This document shows, piece by piece, positions 7,288 through 14,866 of a DNA stretch of 35,811 bases. The position numbers and the translations under genes are program-made. Below the pieces are notes generated by a model. It did no database searches, was not told the origin of the DNA, and worked only from the letters and a program-made list of their open reading frames with translations. The stretch spans positions 1 through 35,811 of the forward strand of contig JAIDSL010000064.1 of the NCBI GenBank assembly GCA_029061255.1, given 5' to 3'. Each line of letters opens with the position of its first letter. The first letter of the stretch is position 1. Origin of the DNA: Muribaculaceae bacterium. Its GTDB lineage: Bacteria; Bacteroidota; Bacteroidia; Bacteroidales; Muribaculaceae.

Positions 7288-8628
7288 GTGATTCTGCGAG
7301 CAACTTTTGAAAACATATATTCCTTTAAGGATGAGACCGCTATCAGCTTCGTTGCCGGTAAAGGTTCCGTCCATCCTGCTCATGTAAGCCGGGCTCAGAA
7401 ACGTGATGATATATCCGCACTGAAATTTGGTGTGATCTATGGAGCCAATGCATCCGGGAAAAGCAATGTCATCAAAGCTGTAGCATTGATTCAGCAACTG
7501 GCATTGGGAAAATTTCCAATCGGAGATTTTGAACCATTCAAGCTATCCAAACCCATCATACCGATATCCAGGATTGAGATTGAGTTCAAGACCGGAAGCA
7601 GATATTTCGCATACGGACTGGAGTTTTCGATAAACGGGATAAAAGAGGAATGGCTCTATGAGATAAATGCCCGAAACGATAGACTCGTTTTTACCAGAAA
7701 AACAACTGATGAAGGCAATGAATTTGAATTTGGAGACATTTCTGGAGATACTTCGGCAACTCAGTTTATAAAGTTCTTAGGGGAAGGGACTCCAACACGA
7801 AAGACATTCCTGTCCGAATACATCTTACGCAATGGCAAGGGTCTTTGCCAGATTAAAGCCGCATACTCATGGTTTGCCTCCGGGCTACGCATCATATTCC
7901 CAGGAACTCGTTTCCGTGGAATATCATTCAATGCGGAACAAGACAACAATTTCCATGAGGCTACTCGAAGCTTACTTCAATACTTCAACACCGGCATCGT
8001 GGATATACGCAGATTCCCGGTTCGGACTAAAGAGGAAACCAATCTACCCGAAAGTCTTTTGGACAGAATCATCGGTAATTCTGTCCCCGATCGGACTTTT
8101 CTCGTGGCTGATCCTGAGAGCAACGAATGCTTCTTCTTCGACTTCAAGGATGACGGAACCTACTCAATCACCAAACAGAAGGCCGTCCATCGAAATGAAG
8201 ATGAAGAAGAGATTGTATTTGAGATGGACGAGGAATCCGATGGATCCATCCGTCTCCTCGACTTCATACCTATGCTTATTGATCTCGGCAATAATGAAGT
8301 AGACTACATGATCGATGAGCTTGACCGAAGCATGCATCCTTTGCTGTCTCAGAAACTTATTGAGTGTTACCTTCATGAACTGTCAGACATGGATACTCAG
8401 CTTATCATTTCAACACATGAGTGCAATCTCTTGAATCTTGATCTTATCCGCTCGGATGAGGTATGGTTTGTGGAAAAAGATAAAGACGGCTCATCCCGTC
8501 TCGTGTCGCTTGCAGAATACAAGCCACGCGAGAACGTGCAGAAAGGGTATCTTCAAGGCCGCTACAGTGCCATTCCATTCTTTGCTCCTATCGAAACCCT
8601 AAATTGGCCAAAGAATGAGAAAGCGTAA
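7288..8628 (+). CDS. RloA-like AAA ATPase (defence pair with RloB)
   Basis: A 446-residue ABC/SMC-type ATPase of the AAA_15/AAA_21 group. Walker A is GANASGKS at 52-59, the ABC-like signature is ESDGSIRL at 316-323, Walker B is YMIDELDRSMHP at about 340-351, and the switch His377 is in IISTHE. The start is a GTG that gives MILRATFENIYSFKDE, the usual family N-terminus, and the promoter precedes it. RloA proteins were named for linkage to restriction loci; similar ATPases pair with TOPRIM-like effectors in AbiL, PARIS and OLD-type systems. It overlaps the RloB gene by 14 bp, so the two products are probably made in fixed ratio. Likely role: sensing phage infection and controlling RloB. Confidence 0.85.
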   Translation: MILRATFENIYSFKDETAISFVAGKGSVHPAHVSRAQKRDDISALKFGVIYGANASGKSNVIKAVALIQQLALGKFPIGDFEPFKLSKPIIPISRIEIEFKTGSRYFAYGLEFSINGIKEEWLYEINARNDRLVFTRKTTDEGNEFEFGDISGDTSATQFIKFLGEGTPTRKTFLSEYILRNGKGLCQIKAAYSWFASGLRIIFPGTRFRGISFNAEQDNNFHEATRSLLQYFNTGIVDIRRFPVRTKEETNLPESLLDRIIGNSVPDRTFLVADPESNECFFFDFKDDGTYSITKQKAVHRNEDEEEIVFEMDEESDGSIRLLDFIPMLIDLGNNEVDYMIDELDRSMHPLLSQKLIECYLHELSDMDTQLIISTHECNLLNLDLIRSDEVWFVEKDKDGSSRLVSLAEYKPRENVQKGYLQGRYSAIPFFAPIETLNWPKNEKA

Positions 8629-9268
8629 GGATTTTGTTCGGCTCGAAGGTGTGCGGTCAGCACGACTCGTTGTCATCGCCAGTGAAGGCAGATGCACTGA
8701 ATCCATCTACTTCTCGGCTGTGAAGGATAAGCTTCGGGCTCCAAATGTTCATGTGGAGATTCTTTCACGTGACACCAATGAATCATCGCCTGAGAGCGTG
8801 CATGCTCAGATTACAGACTTCATGCGTCAATATAATATTGAGGATGACGATGAATTATGGATCGTAATCGACCGAGACCGATGGCATGAACGTATGCTCT
8901 CGCAGATAGCCCAGTTATGTGCGCAGAATCCACATCTTAATTTCTGCATGAGCAACCCTTGCTTTGAATTATGGCTTCTCCTGCATCTTGAAGATGTCAG
9001 GAAATATGACGAACCTACAACCACGGCCATGATAGCCAATAGGAAAAGTAGTTCCGGACTAACATGGCTTAAGAGAAGAATGCGAGATCTTCTCGGTTCC
9101 TATTCCGAGTCAAACTACGAGGTTTCAAGACTTCTTCCCAATGTTTCATCGGCAATGGAAATCGCACGGAAATTAGATGTCAATCCATCAGACAGGTGGC
9201 CACAGACAATCGGCACAAGAGTCTACCAACTAATGGGAAGCATAACCGAATTAAACAAGCATAAATAA
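8615..9268 (+). CDS. RloB-like TOPRIM-related effector
   Basis: A 217-residue protein of the RloB family. The N-terminal SEGRCTES motif (Glu24) and the VIDRDRW motif (Asp86, Asp88) are laid out like the E...DxD metal site of TOPRIM nucleases. The conserved SNPCFELWLLLHLED block lies at 113-127. I infer that it is a nuclease effector held by the RloA-like ATPase until infection, by analogy with PARIS AriB and AbiL. Nuclease activity is not proven for most RloB proteins. It overlaps the end of the ATPase gene in another frame. The 174 bp after it hold nothing recognisable. Confidence 0.84.
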   Translation: MRKRKDFVRLEGVRSARLVVIASEGRCTESIYFSAVKDKLRAPNVHVEILSRDTNESSPESVHAQITDFMRQYNIEDDDELWIVIDRDRWHERMLSQIAQLCAQNPHLNFCMSNPCFELWLLLHLEDVRKYDEPTTTAMIANRKSSSGLTWLKRRMRDLLGSYSESNYEVSRLLPNVSSAMEIARKLDVNPSDRWPQTIGTRVYQLMGSITELNKHK

Positions 9269-9442
9269 TTGGATTTGATAATTTCAACACATCTAAAAAT
9301 TATATTTCCATCATGCCAGTTAATTTGTCAGATCTTTTTCAAAAAATCTAATGATTGAAGCTTCATTTCCTTCAAGGGAAAGATAGTCTCAGAGCATGAA
9401 CAGGATTATATGGTGATAAACGTCTTAACCAACAATATCTAA

Positions 9443-9823
9443 ATGAACGACTATAAAAGCCATACCCGACTAAACGAAACAGGATTCGACAGAGAGTTCT
9501 GGGAAATGCTGGATTCCCTTGTCAGTGAGTCGGAAATAGTCATTGACAGACCTAAGGGGACAACCCATCCGAAGTTTGCAGATTTTCTGTATAAGGTGGA
9601 TTATGGATACTTGAAAGATACAAATTCAATGGATAATGAAGGGATTGATGTATGGGTCGGAACAGGAGAAAAGAAAATAGACGCTATAATGTGTATAGTT
9701 GATTTATCGAAACGTGATTCTGAAATTAAGATACTGATCGGATGTACGGAGGAAGAAAAACTACTGATCTATCAGACCCATAATGAATCGCAATGGATGA
9801 AAGGCATCTTGATACGTAGATAA
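9443..9823 (+). CDS. Inorganic pyrophosphatase-like protein
   Basis: A 126-residue protein resembling the core of family I soluble inorganic pyrophosphatase. VIDRPKGTTHPKF, VDYGYLKDT and MDNEGIDVWVG match the ordered blocks of the family. The usual metal-binding signature D-x-D-P-x-D is changed here to D64-N-E-G-I-D69, so the middle Asp is Glu. Similar short relatives, with RDSEIKILIGCTEEE after the core, occur in Bacteroidetes and Firmicutes. It may hydrolyse another phosphoanhydride, or be inactive. The N-terminal 18 residues are extra. No clear promoter box is visible upstream. Confidence 0.75.
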   Translation: MNDYKSHTRLNETGFDREFWEMLDSLVSESEIVIDRPKGTTHPKFADFLYKVDYGYLKDTNSMDNEGIDVWVGTGEKKIDAIMCIVDLSKRDSEIKILIGCTEEEKLLIYQTHNESQWMKGILIRR

Positions 9824-9854
9824 CTAATTCAACTTTCGCAATCTCTAAAAATCT

Positions 9855-9926
9855 CACGCAAAGGGCGCGGAGTAGCAGAGTCTCAATGATTTTGGGAGCT
9901 TCGCGTCGCGATTGTGGCGAGCACGC
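9855..9926 (+). repeat. Dispersed repeat, copy 1 (CACGCAAAG...AGCTTCGCGTCGCG)
   Basis: This stretch shares CACGCAAAG, GCAGAGT.TCAATG, TTT.GG.AGCTTCGCGTCGCG and TTATGGC/TTGTGGC blocks, in the same order and spacing, with 17504-17574. It is not coding by itself. It ends against the decayed permease tail. Confidence 0.7.
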
Positions 9927-9927
9927 T

Positions 9928-10038
9928 AAGGTCACTATACTTGCCTCAACAATAATCCTCGGCGAGCCCTTCACACTCGTAATGGCAGTAGGAACCGCCA
10001 TGATAATCGGAGGTGTCATACTGTCTACGAAAAATTGA
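9928..10038 (+). pseudogene. C-terminal remnant of an EamA/DMT-type permease
   Basis: In frame to a TGA at 10036 the sequence reads KVTILASTIILGEPFTL and then VMAVGTAMIIGGVILSTKN, the last two membrane helices of a ten-helix EamA drug/metabolite transporter (the GEPFT loop and final GG helix are typical). The rest of the gene is missing and the upstream boundary is the dispersed repeat at 9855-9926, so the break occurred there. It is unlikely to be functional. Confidence 0.62.
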
Positions 10039-10079
10039 AGATTCCTATAACTACATTTGGTCAGTCCTGCAAAAATTTC

Positions 10080-10088
10080 TATCTTTGC
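10080..10088 (+). promoter_or_regulatory. -7 box of the YdeI-like gene
   Basis: TATCTTTGC, exact match to TAnnTTTGC, 41 bases before the ATG at 10130. GCGAGGAATAATG precedes the start. Confidence 0.66.
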
Positions 10089-10129
10089 AAAGGCGGTTAC
10101 AGTAACAGCCGTTGCATTAGCGAGGAATA

Positions 10130-10693
10130 ATGAAAAATATACTTGACATACGGAATCGTGGTGAATTTCGCGAGTGGCTTACCGACAACTGTACATCCGA
10201 GAAGGAATGCTGGATTGCCGTGAAACGAGGCAAGACTCCGCCGGAGGATGCACTGTGGTATCTTGACGCAGTGGAGGAAGCCCTGTGTTTCGGATGGATC
10301 GACTCAAACCTTAAAAATGTGGATGGAGTGTCCTACCAACGCTTCAGCAAGCGCCAGAAAAGAAGTGTATGGACAGAGCTGAACAAGGAGCGTTGCCGCC
10401 GTCTTGAAAAACTCGGACTAATGACGGACAAGGGACGTGAGGTATGTCCGGATCTTACGGAAGAATTTATAATTGACGCCGACATTTTGGAACACTTCTC
10501 CCCCAATCCCCTGGCATATCGTAACTTCCAGACTTTTCCGGATTTATATCAACGGGTTCGCATCGACAACATACAGAGGGTACGAGCCGGGAAAGAATTG
10601 TTTGAATCAAGATTGAAGAAACTGATCGAGGCGAGCGAACGCGGCGAGATGATCGGCGACTGGAACGACTATGGCCGCTTGCTTGACTACTGA
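10130..10693 (+). CDS. YdeI/OmpD-associated (bacteriocin-protection) family protein
   Basis: A 187-residue cytoplasmic protein of the YdeI family. It has the usual EFREWLTDNCTSEKECWIAV opening, the conserved AVEEALCFGWIDS block at about 47-59, KRQKRSVWTELNKER near 74-88, and the C-terminal RKL-like helix rich in basic residues. Family members are linked to resistance to bacteriocins or cationic peptides in some species, but the mechanism is unknown. It has its own promoter and is followed by a short direct repeat. Confidence 0.8.
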   Translation: MKNILDIRNRGEFREWLTDNCTSEKECWIAVKRGKTPPEDALWYLDAVEEALCFGWIDSNLKNVDGVSYQRFSKRQKRSVWTELNKERCRRLEKLGLMTDKGREVCPDLTEEFIIDADILEHFSPNPLAYRNFQTFPDLYQRVRIDNIQRVRAGKELFESRLKKLIEASERGEMIGDWNDYGRLLDY

Positions 10694-10707
10694 CAAGATT
10701 AAGTAGG

Positions 10708-10732
10708 AATGCATAATTCATAATGCATAATT
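10708..10732. repeat. Tandem AATGCATAATT direct repeat
   Basis: Two perfect copies of AATGCATAATT at 10708-10718 and 10722-10732, separated by CAT. Each copy contains ATGCAT, which is itself palindromic. The function is unknown; the rest of the interval 10733-10808 holds the leader of the beta-lactamase gene. Confidence 0.6.
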
Positions 10733-10808
10733 GGCTACCTGCATGCTAAAGCAAGCGTCAATCTCTGATACATTTATGATAAAATACGTTTAATTTGACC
10801 AATTATTT

Positions 10809-11732
10809 ATGAAAAAATATATACTGTTGATTGCCATCGCATTTATAATAATATCAGTTCAGTCCTGCGGAAAGGCTAAACCCGTATCTTCCTTACAAAA
10901 GGAACTGAGCGAATACGTGGAAGGGAGGGATGCAAATATAGGCATTGCGGTGATAATCGATAGAAAGGATACCGTAGAGGTCAATGGAAACCATGTATTC
11001 CCTATGCTGAGTGTCTATAAATTCCCGATTGCTGTTGCGCTTGGAGATTATCTTCGTTTGAGCAGTGCGCTTTCTCCTGATACATTGACAATTACGCAAT
11101 CTGACCTAAAACCAGATACCTATAGTCCGATGCGGGAAAAATATGAAGGAGAAGATACCATTCAACTCCCTCTTTATGATATTATGGCGTATGCACTGCA
11201 ACAGAGCGACAACAATGCTTCAGATATCCTTTTGAAAATAATGGGTGGAACAGAGAATGCGATGCTGGCATTGAAAAGACTTGGAATTGACAACGTCAAT
11301 ATCGCCTATACTGAAGACGAAATGTATGAAGACCATCGACTTTGCTATGAAAATTCATCAACGCCTATAGCTATGGCTAGATTATTGGATAGTTTTGACC
11401 ATGATTTTAATGATCTATATACTCGCAACGTAAAGCAATTGATGGAGACTTGTGCTACAGGCGTCAACCGGCTTGCAAAACCCTTGGCAGGCACAGACGC
11501 CGTGGTCGGACATAAGACAGGAACCGGCTTCACTTTACCAGATGGGAGACTAATGGCCATCAATGATGTCGGATACGTGCATCTTCCCAACGGTCGAAAC
11601 TATTCCATCGCAGTCTTCATTGAAAACTCCGGCTATGACATGGAGCAGACAGAAGAAATCGTCGCAAAGATATCAGAAATTGTATACAATAATCTGTCAC
11701 GTCAGCGTTTGAGGCAAGACGTTAGATTTTGA
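10809..11732 (+). CDS. Class A beta-lactamase, CfxA/CepA-like (lipoprotein)
   Basis: A 307-residue serine beta-lactamase of the Bacteroidetes subclass A2. The signal peptide ends SVQSC with a lipobox Cys20, so the enzyme is probably membrane-anchored in the periplasm. The catalytic Ser68-x-x-Lys71 is in MLSVYK, the SDN loop is at 133-135 (QQSDNNAS), the Glu166 equivalent is Glu169 in YTEDEM, and the KTG motif is at 236-238. Blocks such as QQSDNNAS, AYTEDEM and VGHKTGTG resemble CfxA closely. The spectrum (cephalosporins and penicillins in relatives) cannot be read from sequence alone. No LysR-type or BlaR-type regulator is adjacent, so expression is probably constitutive. Confidence 0.88.
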   Translation: MKKYILLIAIAFIIISVQSCGKAKPVSSLQKELSEYVEGRDANIGIAVIIDRKDTVEVNGNHVFPMLSVYKFPIAVALGDYLRLSSALSPDTLTITQSDLKPDTYSPMREKYEGEDTIQLPLYDIMAYALQQSDNNASDILLKIMGGTENAMLALKRLGIDNVNIAYTEDEMYEDHRLCYENSSTPIAMARLLDSFDHDFNDLYTRNVKQLMETCATGVNRLAKPLAGTDAVVGHKTGTGFTLPDGRLMAINDVGYVHLPNGRNYSIAVFIENSGYDMEQTEEIVAKISEIVYNNLSRQRLRQDVRF

Positions 11733-11832
11733 AAAATCTTATATAGGCTAAAGCATTGATAGACTGAAAATCATAAAATCGCGTGTTAGATTTTTGGGCA
11801 TTGTGAATGTTGCATATTTATATTTTTTGTCC

Positions 11833-11841
11833 TAATTTTGC
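11833..11841 (+). promoter_or_regulatory. -7 box of the TPR/HTH-DUF2807 operon
   Basis: TAATTTTGC fits TAnnTTTGC and lies 41 bases before the ATG at 11883. The apparent earlier TTG start at 11838 lies inside the box and is rejected. Confidence 0.64.
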
Positions 11842-11882
11842 GGTATGAATTTTTGCTACAACAGACCCCAAAAGAACCCGCA

Positions 11883-13226
11883 ATGAAAAAGCCCTGCACA
11901 TACATTATTATAATACTGACAGCGCTTCTGTCAGCATGTTCGAATGCCCGGTCTGAATCGGCTTCAACAGAACTGGCTCGAGCAGAGGATGCATTTTCTG
12001 AATCGGATTATGCTTCGGCAATGAATATAGCTGCTTCTGCACTCGATCTTCCTCAAACAGACTCTATAGTGTGCGCACGCCTGTATGAAATAATCGCAAA
12101 ATGCCATCGGAGTGCCGGCAATGCGGAGGCGGAACTGGCGTATGCGCAGCAAGCTGCGGAGTGGGCACCAAATGACAGTCTGGTGCGTCAGGAACTTGTA
12201 ATTTCCGCAATCAATGCAGGCCAACACGACCTTGCAATGAAACAGCTCGAGCTTATGGACTCGACCGATGAGTTTCGTCTCCATGTTTTGCCACTCCCAG
12301 CCATGAAGACAGGACACTCAGAAATGGCACGTGATGCACTTGTGCATCTTTATTCAAACGATCTCTGGATGCCGGTGTCGCAGATGGCTATGCTCGCTGA
12401 GATATACAGTTCAGAAGGGTTGTCGGATAGCGCGGATGCAGTAATCGACGGCATCGATCCTACACAGCTCAGCGATCCTGACGATCTCGAGGCAATGCTG
12501 AGATATTACGACTCTACAGGCAATACTCAAATGTCGATGGTGACTGTCCGAAAACTGGCATCAGTACTTGGATCTCGCTTGTCGGAGGCTTCGGCACAAG
12601 AAATTTATTCACGGCTCTATGAAATAGAACATTCTGCCCGTGCTGAGCGGCAGACACGTGACCGCAACCGGATTGTGGTGTTGTCGCTTTGTGTGGCTTT
12701 GCTGCTCCTTGCCGCAGGTATGGCTACATGGTGGCTCCTTTATCGTCATGCCTCCGAGCTCCGGCGTCTGCTGCAGAAGCAGAACGACCTGCTGATGCTT
12801 TCCATAGAACGTCGTAGGGCGATGTCGGATCTCTTTAGCGAACGAAACCGTTCGATTGAGCTAATGGGCAATCTAATGATTGACGTGTCGGTAAGCGACA
12901 AGGGAGCGACAAAACGAATATCGGCAACTCTCGCCGATGAGATAGAACGATTCCGCTCTGCAGAGGTCATCGAAGAGATTGCTCACACTCTCAACGAATG
13001 TTTTGACAATATCATCACGCGTCTGGAGAAGGACGTACCGACTCTAAGCCAAGCAGAAAGGGTACTTATGCTTTACAGTGCAGCAGGTCTTTCGGCTCGC
13101 GTCATCTGCCTGCTTACCTCTCAAACTCCGGGTGCTGTCTACGCACAGAAACATCGTATACGTAAGAAAATTCAGACGTCTGAGGCCTCGGCGTCTGCCC
13201 AACAACAATATCTCGATCTATTATGA
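11883..13226 (+). CDS. Membrane-anchored TPR protein with C-terminal HTH-like regulator domain
   Basis: A 447-residue protein. It begins with a lipoprotein-type signal (ALLSAC). Several alpha-helical TPR-like units follow (about 30-240). One membrane helix (VVLSLCVALLLLAAGMATWW, about 264-283) comes next, then a coiled-coil stretch (LRRLLQKQNDLLMLSIERRR). The C-terminal domain SQAERVLMLYSAAGLSARVI, CLLTSQTPGAVYAQKHRIRK resembles the LuxR-like helix-turn-helix that ends many Bacteroidetes TPR regulators. I infer a periplasmic TPR sensor signalling to a cytoplasmic DNA-binding end. It overlaps the next gene by ATGA, which couples translation of three genes. Confidence 0.75.
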   Translation: MKKPCTYIIIILTALLSACSNARSESASTELARAEDAFSESDYASAMNIAASALDLPQTDSIVCARLYEIIAKCHRSAGNAEAELAYAQQAAEWAPNDSLVRQELVISAINAGQHDLAMKQLELMDSTDEFRLHVLPLPAMKTGHSEMARDALVHLYSNDLWMPVSQMAMLAEIYSSEGLSDSADAVIDGIDPTQLSDPDDLEAMLRYYDSTGNTQMSMVTVRKLASVLGSRLSEASAQEIYSRLYEIEHSARAERQTRDRNRIVVLSLCVALLLLAAGMATWWLLYRHASELRRLLQKQNDLLMLSIERRRAMSDLFSERNRSIELMGNLMIDVSVSDKGATKRISATLADEIERFRSAEVIEEIAHTLNECFDNIITRLEKDVPTLSQAERVLMLYSAAGLSARVICLLTSQTPGAVYAQKHRIRKKIQTSEASASAQQQYLDLL

Positions 13227-14002
13227 AACCATTAACTCTATTGCTATTTACAGCACTGACCATAGTTGGTTTACCCACTATGGCAGCCGATAAGGAACCA
13301 GTTGTCAAGATATTGAGGCCCAACGGGCTTTTCAATGGCAAGGTAAGCATTGACGGGCTTTGTGGCACATATAACGTTAACGAGGAATTTCCCAACAATC
13401 GTTTTATCAGGATCTCCGGTCTTGATGTATATGTGTCACGTGTCATGATATCCAAGGGAGCAGATAATACTCTGAATATATCGTTAAAACTTCCTTCATG
13501 GCTCAAAATGCCGTCGCAGAATGAGCTGCAGATGTCAATTACAGGACCAAAACTGACCTCGCTGACTCTGACAAACGGGAGCAACATAGCCGTTCAGGGA
13601 TTCTATTCGACTCCTCAGTCGCTTAGCCTCAATGTCAAAGGGAAGTCTCACCTGCTCTTCAATAATCCTATCGAGACCTCCACCGTCACTGCTACAGTGT
13701 CCGCCGGCTCCACATTCATCATCAACGCCGTTCAGTCAGCTGAAATGAATTTGACTCTTAATGAGAACTCACAGGGATATATAGGGGGAGGAAGTCTCAT
13801 CAAAACGCTGAATATCAACGCTACCGGCGGCTCAACTGCCTATACCACCAATATTATCGTTGATAAGGCAGATTATAATGCTACCGATATGAGTCAAATC
13901 GGCTATTATGTCAAGCCGAAATCAATTGTACGTCACACTACGCGCGGAGGAATAATCAAACAATCCAATGACATACCACAAGTAAAAGGTTTATTTAAAT
14001 GA
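13223..14002 (+). CDS. Secreted DUF2807 (GIN domain) protein, first copy
   Basis: A 259-residue exported protein with signal peptide MKPLTLLLFTALTIVGLPTMA. The rest is beta-strand repeats typical of DUF2807 (GIN domain, putative adhesin head), such as LDVYVSRVMISKGADNT, NELQMSITGPKLTSLTL and stacked LNVKGKSHLLF turns. The function is unknown; family members are surface or periplasmic beta-helix-like proteins. It overlaps the upstream regulator gene by ATGA and the following gene by another ATGA. Residues about 60-115 match the next gene's product, so they are paralogues. Confidence 0.78.
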   Translation: MKPLTLLLFTALTIVGLPTMAADKEPVVKILRPNGLFNGKVSIDGLCGTYNVNEEFPNNRFIRISGLDVYVSRVMISKGADNTLNISLKLPSWLKMPSQNELQMSITGPKLTSLTLTNGSNIAVQGFYSTPQSLSLNVKGKSHLLFNNPIETSTVTATVSAGSTFIINAVQSAEMNLTLNENSQGYIGGGSLIKTLNINATGGSTAYTTNIIVDKADYNATDMSQIGYYVKPKSIVRHTTRGGIIKQSNDIPQVKGLFK

Positions 14003-14697
14003 AGACTATTATGAAAAAGATATTCATATTTTTAGCAATTATATGCTCCCTGATTGCGCAGGCTCAGGATGAATACACACCACTTAAACAAGCGGTCTTT
14101 AATTTTGACAAAGACACCTTTCACGAGCTTCGCTGTTCTGTCCCAGTTTATGTCAATTACACTGTCAATGATACTGTAGCTCCCTCAGTGAAACCTATCG
14201 GACTGGATGTATATGTAGACTGTGTAGATGTCAGAGTCGAGAGCAACACACTGTTTCTTGACTTTAATCTGCCCGAATATATGAATGCGCCGGGAGTCAA
14301 TGAATTGCAGATCAATATTACCGGACCGGCACTGACGAGAATCGAGGCGGATGCAAAATGTATGTTGATTACCTTCGGCAATCAGACTCTCAAGTCTCCG
14401 CTGGCGGTCTTTGCATCTGAACAAGCCAATATTTTGCTACGCGACTGTATCTCGGCTCCCAAAATTTCGGTATTCGCAAATGGTGCGGTAATTGGATTAT
14501 TTACTGTTGACACTCCGCAGATGAGCATATTGGCAAAAGATCTCTCTATTGTCAATCTCTATGGCATCCAAGATACAAGCCATGCGGGTAGCCTTGAACT
14601 CTATGCCAATTATGCAAGTACGATTACTGTGAGCAATACTAAGTACGACTCGTTGACAGAATATAAGGATGAAGGTTCGAATATAACGGTAGAGTAA
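13999..14697 (+). CDS. Secreted DUF2807 (GIN domain) protein, second copy
   Basis: A 232-residue paralogue of the preceding gene. The conserved blocks PIGLDVYVDCVDV and NELQINITGPALTRIE align with LDVYVSRVMIS and NELQMSITGPKLTSLT in the first copy. Signal peptide IFIFLAIICSLIAQA follows a start at 13999 (in ATGA overlap) or 14011. The C-terminal half is less repetitive than the first copy. The two products could pair on the cell surface; this is inference. An inverted repeat just past the stop may end the transcript. Confidence 0.76.
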   Translation: MKTIMKKIFIFLAIICSLIAQAQDEYTPLKQAVFNFDKDTFHELRCSVPVYVNYTVNDTVAPSVKPIGLDVYVDCVDVRVESNTLFLDFNLPEYMNAPGVNELQINITGPALTRIEADAKCMLITFGNQTLKSPLAVFASEQANILLRDCISAPKISVFANGAVIGLFTVDTPQMSILAKDLSIVNLYGIQDTSHAGSLELYANYASTITVSNTKYDSLTEYKDEGSNITVE

Positions 14698-14719
14698 TCT
14701 TAGGCCACGTCTCAAAAAA

Positions 14720-14767
14720 TGAACTGCACCCTAAAAGTTTTGTGTCTAACTTTCTGGATGCAGTTCA
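14720..14767. repeat. 48-bp inverted repeat, possible MITE or IS end pair
   Basis: TGAACTGCACCCTAAAAGTT at 14720-14739 and its complement at 14748-14767 match at 17 of 20 bases around an 8-base loop. The terminal TGAACTGCACCC-type sequence resembles IS3-family ends common in Bacteroidales. It may be a minimal internal-deletion remnant. It can also act as a hairpin terminator after the DUF2807 operon, though the T-run after it is weak. Confidence 0.55.
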
Positions 14768-14792
14768 ATTTTGTATTCTATGATTTTTTTAT

Positions 14793-14800
14793 TAACTTTG
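14793..14800 (+). promoter_or_regulatory. -7 box of the inositol-monophosphatase gene
   Basis: TAACTTTG fits TAnnTTTG, 66 bases before the ATG at 14867. Confidence 0.5.
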
Positions 14801-14805
14801 AGGAG

Positions 14806-14828
14806 TTATATGGGATCATACCATATAA
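14806..14828. promoter_or_regulatory. Perfect 8-bp inverted repeat in 5' leader
   Basis: TTATATGG (14806-14813) and CCATATAA (14821-14828) are exact complements with 7 bases between. It lies just after the promoter box, in the leader of the inositol-monophosphatase gene, and could be an operator or a leader hairpin. Confidence 0.4.
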
Positions 14829-14866
14829 TCCAATGACAAAGTAGATACATCTCATAAAATTTCATC

